The notes under the pieces: model-generated
What the model was told of the DNA's origin: nothing
Database searches by the model: none
The model's input: only the letters and a program-made list of their open reading frames with translations
Origin: Flavipsychrobacter sp.
GTDB lineage: Bacteria > Bacteroidota > Bacteroidia > Chitinophagales > Chitinophagaceae
DNA: 64,000 nucleotides
Assembly (NCBI GenBank): GCA_041392855.1
Contig: JAWKLD010000001.1
Coordinates: forward strand, 1,846,001-1,910,000
Direction of reading: 5' to 3'
Shown here: positions 59,303-64,000 of the stretch, piece by piece
How the letters are laid out: the number at the start of each line of letters is the position of its first letter
How positions within the stretch are numbered: position 1 is the first letter of the stretch
Translations under genes and position numbers: made by a program

Positions 59303-59626
59303 TTACTTGCGTTTTTTCTTTTTGTCAAACATTTCTAACATCCTGTCCGTTACTACAAATCCGCCTACAACATTAAGCGTTCCTAGTATTACAGCCAGAA
59401 AGCCAAGTGTTAATGCCAGATAATCATCACTAGGGGCTTGCCCCATAACGATGATAGCTCCTATAATAACCACACCATGTATTGCATTAGCACCACTCAT
59501 CAATGGCGTGTGCAACACTGATGGCACTCTTGAAATCACTTCTATACCCAAGAATATGGATAGGATAACTATGGTAAGCAACCTATAGGTAGCCGGGTCT
59601 GTAAAAAGTTCTGTTATAAATTCCAT
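59303..59626 (-). CDS. pntAB: NAD(P) transhydrogenase subunit alpha part 2
   Basis: 107 aa with three to four TM helices (YRLLTIVILSIFLGIEVISR, IHGVVIIGAIIVMGQAP, LALTLGFLAVILGTLNVVGG) and the conserved PLMSGANAIHG. Corresponds to the membrane part of PntA when alpha is split, as in Rhodospirillum-type enzymes. C-terminus basic (KKKKRK). 11 bp downstream of pntAA. Confidence 0.94.
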   Translation of the reverse strand: MEFITELFTDPATYRLLTIVILSIFLGIEVISRVPSVLHTPLMSGANAIHGVVIIGAIIVMGQAPSDDYLALTLGFLAVILGTLNVVGGFVVTDRMLEMFDKKKKRK

Positions 59627-59637
59627 ATTGTTCTTTA

Positions 59638-60774
59638 TTATGCGTTAGTAGGTTGAGGATTCATAAAAGACAATACACGTTCATTAACGATCTTGCCTTC
59701 CTTAGCAATGCATGTACCTGCTACGATATCATCTCCATAGTTCAGATGAAGATTTCCTTCTTTATCTATGATCAGCTTCAAGAAGTTGAGCACATTTTTA
59801 CTATATACTTTACTGGCATCTGACGGCATACTGCATGGCAGATAAGAGTCACCTATTATAGATACGCCATTGTGCACTACAGTTTCATTATCTTTTGTCA
59901 ACTCCGTATTACCACCCGTTGATGCTGCAATATCTACTATCACCGATCCGGCACGCATATCTTCTACCATAGCTTTGGTAATAAGTATGGGCGCTTTTCT
60001 GCCTGGTATTTGTGCTGTACTTATTATTATGTCTGCCTTCTTAGCGTGTTCATGAATTTTTGCTTTTTGCTTGGCTTGATATTCTTCTGTTTGTAATACA
60101 GCATAGCCACCTGCTTTCGATGCGTCAGCAGCTCCTTCTACTTCTACAAACTTTGCGCCCAAACTCATTACTTCTTCCTTTACCGCAGGGCGCACATCAA
60201 ATACTTCTACTACCGCACCTAAACGTTTTGCCGTCGCTATAGCTTGCAAGCCTGCTACACCAGCTCCCAGTATCAATACCTTGGCAGGCGGTATACTACC
60301 AGCTGCTGTCATAAACATGGGGAAATAACGGCAATACTCAGTAGCTGCTTTCAAAACGGCCTTATATCCTGCGATATTAGCTTGAGAGCTTAGTACATCC
60401 ATAGCTTGCGCGCGGGTAGTACGTGGTATATTATCCATACTAAATACGGTATACCCTTTTCCTGCCCAGTCTTCCATCAACTTGGTTTGCACCAGCGGGT
60501 TGAAAACACCTATTACTACACTGTTCTGCTTAATGGTATCGGGCAAGTTATCTGCATTAATAGAGAGCAGTACATCCGCCTCTGTAGCTATTGCATTTCT
60601 ATCTTTTATCGTAGCACCCGCATCTATATATGCTGCATCAGCATGATAGGCAGTTTCACCAAGCCCGGATTCTACAAATACTTGCACACTCATTTTTACT
60701 AAAGCTGCTACCACCTCTGGCACCAGAGATACTCTGGATTCAGGTTGCTGCTCTTTCAGTACACCTATTATCAT
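59638..60774 (-). CDS. pntAA: NAD(P) transhydrogenase subunit alpha part 1
   Basis: 378 aa, soluble NAD(H)-binding domain I. Alanine-dehydrogenase-like fold: ESRVSLVPEVVAALVKM at the start, the dinucleotide motif ILGAGVAGLQAIATAKRLGA (about 170), FDVRPAVKEEV, and RAGSVIVDIAASTGGN. It binds NADH in the cytosol. First gene of the pnt operon. The 155 bp before it contain no obvious operator. Confidence 0.95.
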   Translation of the reverse strand: MIIGVLKEQQPESRVSLVPEVVAALVKMSVQVFVESGLGETAYHADAAYIDAGATIKDRNAIATEADVLLSINADNLPDTIKQNSVVIGVFNPLVQTKLMEDWAGKGYTVFSMDNIPRTTRAQAMDVLSSQANIAGYKAVLKAATEYCRYFPMFMTAAGSIPPAKVLILGAGVAGLQAIATAKRLGAVVEVFDVRPAVKEEVMSLGAKFVEVEGAADASKAGGYAVLQTEEYQAKQKAKIHEHAKKADIIISTAQIPGRKAPILITKAMVEDMRAGSVIVDIAASTGGNTELTKDNETVVHNGVSIIGDSYLPCSMPSDASKVYSKNVLNFLKLIIDKEGNLHLNYGDDIVAGTCIAKEGKIVNERVLSFMNPQPTNA

Positions 60775-60878
60775 AAGTTTAGGAAGATTCGTTTAAGGAT
60801 ATATGAAAATAATTTTTTTTATGTACAATATCAACCTTATACACAACTTATCTAATAATAGTTTGATAAAATAGGAAC

Positions 60879-60910
60879 AAAAAAAATCCCCGCTTCCAAA
60901 AAGCGAGGAT
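60879..60910 (-). terminator. terminator of the 60931 gene
   Basis: ATCCCCGCTT / AAGCGAGGAT stem with a long A-run on its left (T-run on the minus strand). It separates the 60931 gene from the pnt operon. Confidence 0.88.
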
Positions 60911-60930
60911 AACTAATTAGTGTATGTTTT

Positions 60931-61230
60931 TTATAACTGTGTCATGATACGCTCATGCTCATCTAGCTTGATCCGTTGTTTTAGTTTTCTGTAGATATAG
61001 AAGATCGTAAGATTGAGTAACACCAACCCAAGAGAGATGGCAATACTTACTATATTGAACTCGTGTATCGCAGCAAGACCCAACAACTTTACCAAGTAGC
61101 TACCTATTATACCTGCTAGTAAGCTAATGCCCAGCAACACTAAGATACTATTCGCCTTTATAGACGGAATAAAGAACCATGCTACTACTGTAGTAAGCAA
61201 GCTGAGTAAGATACAAGTGAAGAGTCCCAT
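60931..61230 (-). CDS. small membrane protein (GlsB/YeaQ-like size)
   Basis: 99 aa with three TM segments (CILLSLLTTVVAWFFIPSI, ILVLLGISLLAGIIGSYLV, IVSIAISLGLVLLNLTIFY) and a basic/acidic tail KQRIKLDEHERIMTQL. The size and the GIIGSYLVKLLG motif are like transglycosylase-associated (GlsB/YeaQ/YmgE) stress proteins, but the match is weak. Single gene with its own terminator. Confidence 0.65.
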   Translation of the reverse strand: MGLFTCILLSLLTTVVAWFFIPSIKANSILVLLGISLLAGIIGSYLVKLLGLAAIHEFNIVSIAISLGLVLLNLTIFYIYRKLKQRIKLDEHERIMTQL

Positions 61231-61369
61231 GTTGTTTAAATTTTCTAATTATATATACGGTATTTTTTGATAAAAGGTTGGCTAACAACCAATAACTTAA
61301 TAGCAATACTTATGCCAGTAATGCTGCCAAGAGGTTAAGGAATTATGAAATACAGTAAAAGAGGAGGAA

Positions 61370-61951
61370 TTATTTCAATAAAGTCATCGCTACATTGACC
61401 ACGTCGGTATACTTTTTTCTTCCTGCACCCGACTTGGCTGCTATACGTAATCCCGTTAGCGTATTCATTACAAATCGTGCTAAGGAGCGAGGTGTTTGCT
61501 GTTTGCTAATAGTTCCGTCGGCTTGCGCCTTGGTAAATCTTTTAGTCAATGCATTTTCCAGATCATCCATATTTTCTTGTACTATAGCAGCCACCTCTTC
61601 ATCATGTGGTGCCAGCTCTACAGCACTATTGGCAACAAAACACCCTTTCGACCCATCTTTACTCGAACATTCTTGAACTGTTGTGCCAAATATCTTGTTG
61701 AGCAGTTCCTCGACATCCTCTGTTTGCTGTATCATTTCCAGCAAAGGACGGTTGGCATTTGTATGGTAGGTTCTTAGGGCTGTAAGAAACAATTGACGTT
61801 TATCTCCAAAAGTATCATACATGCTCGACCTGTTGATACCCAGAGTATCTACCAAGTCTTGCATAGACGTAGCATTATACCCCTTTACCCAAAAGAGATG
61901 CATTGCCTTATGAAGTACTTCTTCCCTATCAAATGTTTTTACTCTTGCCAT
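61370..61951 (-). CDS. TetR/AcrR-family transcriptional repressor
   Basis: 193 aa. N-terminal HTH (about 8-55: REEVLHKAMHLFWVKGYNAT, LGINRSSMYDTFGDKRQLF) and a helical C-terminal ligand domain with the YfiR/TetR_C-like part GCFVANSAVELAPHDEEVAA. It is 61 bp downstream of the SDR gene on the same strand, and a 28-bp palindrome ends 10 bp before its start codon. Two further TetR-like sites precede the SDR gene, so it likely represses the SDR-tetR unit. Confidence 0.9.
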   Translation of the reverse strand: MARVKTFDREEVLHKAMHLFWVKGYNATSMQDLVDTLGINRSSMYDTFGDKRQLFLTALRTYHTNANRPLLEMIQQTEDVEELLNKIFGTTVQECSSKDGSKGCFVANSAVELAPHDEEVAAIVQENMDDLENALTKRFTKAQADGTISKQQTPRSLARFVMNTLTGLRIAAKSGAGRKKYTDVVNVAMTLLK

Positions 61952-61960
61952 AAGCTACAA

Positions 61961-61988
61961 TAGCTTTGCCCTAATTAGGGCAAAGCTA
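61961..61988. promoter_or_regulatory. perfect 28-bp palindrome upstream of tetR
   Basis: TAGCTTTGCCCTAA / TTAGGGCAAAGCTA, no mismatch over 14-bp arms. It may be a TetR operator, or an RNA hairpin between the SDR gene and tetR that limits read-through; there is no T-run on either side. Confidence 0.7.
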
Positions 61989-62012
61989 TAACAAATTACC
62001 ATACTTCACCCC

Positions 62013-62774
62013 TTAAGCCAATATCGGATTAAGGTTCGTTCCTCCGTCTATATTATATTCCGCACCTGTGATGAACGATGCATCATCACTGGCTAGGAAG
62101 GATACTAACTTGGCTATTTCTTTCGCTTCTCCATATCGTTTTACAGGTATTCTCTGCGTAATAGCTCCACCTATCTCAGCAAGTGCCTCTTGTGGCAAAC
62201 CTGTTTTATCAAAAATTGGCGTATCTATTGGTCCGGGATTTACAGAATTCACCCTGATACCTTTAGGTGCTAATTCATAAGCTGCTGTACGGGTAATAGA
62301 GTTGAGCGCAGCCTTTGTTGACGCATATATCGCGGTATTAGGCATACCTGTATAGGCATTTATGGAAGAGAGGTTAACAACTGAGGAACCCTTTTGTAAT
62401 AGCGGCAAGAACTTTTGCAGCGTAAAAAATGCTCCTTTGTAGTTGATGTTGACCATATAGTCGAATGTTTCTTCCGTTGTCTCTGCTACAGGAGCAAAAC
62501 TTACCACACCTGCATTGATGAACAGTACATCCACCTTGCCATATTGTTCTTTTATCTGTGCGACCAGACCGTCTATTTGTTGTAGATCGCTCTGGTCTGC
62601 TACAAAACCCTGTGCACCATTGCCTATCTCTGCTACAGCATTATCTACGGCATCTTTCTTTCTACCTGTAATAATAACCTTTGCACCTTCTGCTGCAAAT
62701 TCCTTAGCTGTTGCTAAGCCTATACCGCTATTACCTCCCGTAACTACGGCTACTTTGTTGTTTAATTTACTCAT
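62013..62774 (-). CDS. SDR-family NAD(P)-dependent oxidoreductase
   Basis: 253 aa, classical SDR. TGGNSGIGLATAKEF cofactor motif, GRKKDAVDNA at the second strand, NAGVVSFAPV, catalytic Ser in VVNLSSINAYTG, YASTKAALNS (Tyr, Lys) and the terminal ITGAEYNIDGG. The Arg after GRK suggests a preference for NADPH. The substrate is unknown. First gene of the SDR-tetR pair, with two operators upstream at 62790-62833. Confidence 0.92.
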   Translation of the reverse strand: MSKLNNKVAVVTGGNSGIGLATAKEFAAEGAKVIITGRKKDAVDNAVAEIGNGAQGFVADQSDLQQIDGLVAQIKEQYGKVDVLFINAGVVSFAPVAETTEETFDYMVNINYKGAFFTLQKFLPLLQKGSSVVNLSSINAYTGMPNTAIYASTKAALNSITRTAAYELAPKGIRVNSVNPGPIDTPIFDKTGLPQEALAEIGGAITQRIPVKRYGEAKEIAKLVSFLASDDASFITGAEYNIDGGTNLNPILA

Positions 62775-62789
62775 TAGTTTTCTTTATTC

Positions 62790-62833
62790 GGAATGATTGT
62801 TCCACAAAGGAATAATAACAGAACGAATGTTCC
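62790..62833. promoter_or_regulatory. two TetR-type operators upstream of the SDR gene
   Basis: GGAATGATTGTTCC (62790-62803) and AGAACGAATGTTCC (62820-62833) share the pattern RGAAYGAWTGTTCC and lie 30 bp apart, three helical turns, just before the SDR start codon. Confidence 0.7.
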
Positions 62834-62882
62834 AAATAAATAGTGATAGGTTATGTTTATGGCAGTATAAGAGCAGGGGAAT

Positions 62883-63407
62883 TTATTGAGGAAGTAACGA
62901 TTCTATGAGTGGTTCGTATTGTTCTTTAAACATAAATGCTTTGTAGGTTACAAAATCTTCGATGTTCTCATTATTAATATGATCTTCTCTCCAGTAATAC
63001 TGAAAGTCACTATAGTCAAGATCATCCCAAGCCCAATATAGAACTACGAAATCGCCAACAGGGCCTCCTCCGTAATCATCTGCTCCCAAAGAATATAGCT
63101 TGTTAAGATTAGTTCTTACATCTAAAGAGTTGCATATATTATTAATATATAACCAACTTGTTGCAATTATGGCATTCTCGCCAACTATAAAACTTAACCC
63201 CAGTTCCTCAATAGTCTTTTCTAAATACAAGCCACATTCAAACTGATTCGTAGGCTTTGTAGTGGCAGCTAATAAAAGAAGATGCCCCGTTTCATAACGA
63301 TATTCCAACATATTGCAAGCCCAGTCTACAACAAGGTTATAGTCAAATTCTTCATACAATTCCTTGCAACTAAGTATAGTATAGGTAAGGTCTGGGTATT
63401 TGTTCAT
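62883..63407 (-). CDS. hypothetical cytoplasmic protein
   Basis: 174 aa, acidic, aromatic-rich, no signal peptide. Notable parts: YNLVVDWACNMLEYRYETGH, SLGADDYGGGPVGDFVVLYW and YYWREDHINNENIEDF. Its size, acidity and Trp/Tyr content recall SMI1/immunity-type or DUF families found alone in genomes, but I cannot assign one. It is divergent from the ABC-F gene with a 56-bp gap. Confidence 0.65.
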   Translation of the reverse strand: MNKYPDLTYTILSCKELYEEFDYNLVVDWACNMLEYRYETGHLLLLAATTKPTNQFECGLYLEKTIEELGLSFIVGENAIIATSWLYINNICNSLDVRTNLNKLYSLGADDYGGGPVGDFVVLYWAWDDLDYSDFQYYWREDHINNENIEDFVTYKAFMFKEQYEPLIESLLPQ

Positions 63408-63463
63408 GAGGCCATAAAAATACGAAAGAAAAGTCCTCCCTCCTTGCCTTATCTTTGCGGCTT

Positions 63464-64000
63464 ATGCATTACGTTTCGGCAGAAGGGATCAGTAAATCGT
63501 TTGGAATTAAACCTCTATTTGAGGACATCACCTTTCATGTAAATGAAGGGGATAAAATTGCTATCGTTGCCCGCAATGGTAGTGGTAAGAGTACCTTGTT
63601 AAAAATATTGGCAGGACAAGATGTACCCGATAGTGGCAAGGTATGGATACATAAGGATGTAACCGTTGCTCTCTTTGAGCAGGAGCCGCAGTTTCAAGAA
63701 CACCTATCTATACTGGATAATATATTCCACTACGAGCACCCTGTAGCAGAAGCACTGCGGGAGTATGAGCGACTGAGTGAAGAGACCACGCCCGACCCTA
63801 CCGAAATGTCAAACGCATTAGCTAAAATGGATGAGCTGGGCGCTTGGGACTTTGAAGCCAAAGTAAAGCAGATACTCGGCAAACTAAATATCCACCACCT
63901 TGACCAACGAGTAAGCACGCTTAGTGGTGGGCAGCGCAAACGTGTGGCACTGGCACAAACGTTGATAGACATAGGCTTTGAACATAAGCATGTGCTCCTC
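63464..64000 (+). CDS. ABC-F family ATPase, N-terminal part (cut by window end)
   Basis: Starts MHYVSAEGISKSFGIKPLFE and stays open to the window end (179 codons seen). Walker A is ARNGSGKST (about 42), the arm-like insertion is short, and the signature LSGGQRKRVALAQTL begins near residue 150. The absence of TM segments and the arrangement are those of ABC-F proteins (Uup-like), soluble twin-ATPase factors that act on ribosomes. The second ATPase domain should follow outside the window. A -7 box ATCTTTG lies just upstream. Confidence 0.9.
   Translation, partial: MHYVSAEGISKSFGIKPLFEDITFHVNEGDKIAIVARNGSGKSTLLKILAGQDVPDSGKVWIHKDVTVALFEQEPQFQEHLSILDNIFHYEHPVAEALREYERLSEETTPDPTEMSNALAKMDELGAWDFEAKVKQILGKLNIHHLDQRVSTLSGGQRKRVALAQTLIDIGFEHKHVLL

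Overview
ORGANISM. The window is chromosomal DNA of a member of the Bacteroidota, most likely Chitinophagales/Chitinophagaceae (inference from gene content; no rRNA is present). Evidence: several type IX secretion (T9SS) C-terminal sorting domains of types A and B, promoters with the Bacteroidota -7 element TAnnTTTG, 7TMR-DISM adenylate cyclases, TPR-type histidine kinases, many short secreted or lipoprotein genes, and a tuf / tRNA-Trp / secE / nusG locus. LAYOUT. 0-5.7 kb: two near-identical class III cyclases (the first cut by the window edge) flanking three small exported proteins. 5.8-8.7 kb: three lipoproteins around a thioredoxin-reductase-like enzyme and a divergent Fur-family regulator that share a 25-bp palindromic operator. 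8.7-13.5 kb: a T9SS protein, an NmrA-type oxidoreductase with its MarR regulator (two matching operators), and a nucleoid-associated protein. 13.6-20.4 kb: three tandem paralogous giant T9SS type B surface proteins. 20.5-36.4 kb: an operon of three small exported or membrane proteins, an ECF41-like sigma factor-azoreductase-cupin operon, a subtilase, a PAS protein, a TPR histidine kinase, three paralogous small exported beta-sandwich proteins with highly optimised codons, and a large usher-like outer-membrane protein. 36.4-50 kb: nusG-secE-tRNA-Trp and tuf-tRNA(Thr, Gly, Tyr, Thr), separated by about 11 kb that carries a porin-like protein, an AraC/SRPBCC cluster, an ergothioneine locus (egtB-egtD-DUF427 plus a convergent EgtE-like enzyme), a BCCT transporter, an S41 peptidase and an outer-membrane protein. 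50-57.9 kb: EGF-like lipoproteins, T9SS proteins, a Crp/Fnr regulator and three micro-genes for tiny membrane peptides. 57.9-64 kb: three-subunit transhydrogenase pntB-pntAB-pntAA, an SDR-TetR pair with clear operators, and the start of an ABC-F ATPase. MOST STRIKING RESULT. Nine + strand promoters, spread from 22.2 to 57.5 kb, share one exact architecture: direct repeats of GTTAA(C/G/T) spaced 22 bp, often a third copy 11 bp further upstream, with the proximal repeat always 49-50 bp upstream of the last base of a CATCTTTG-like -7 box, followed by an A/C-rich leader. They drive the three exported beta-sandwich proteins, a 92-aa cytoplasmic-looking protein, three tiny single-TM peptides with nearly identical 3' tails, one apparently non-coding RNA of about 90 nt, and one transcript with only a five-codon ORF. 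I infer an undescribed regulon controlled by a response regulator that binds direct repeats two helical turns apart (LytTR-like geometry), making highly expressed surface subunits, membrane micropeptides and small RNAs.
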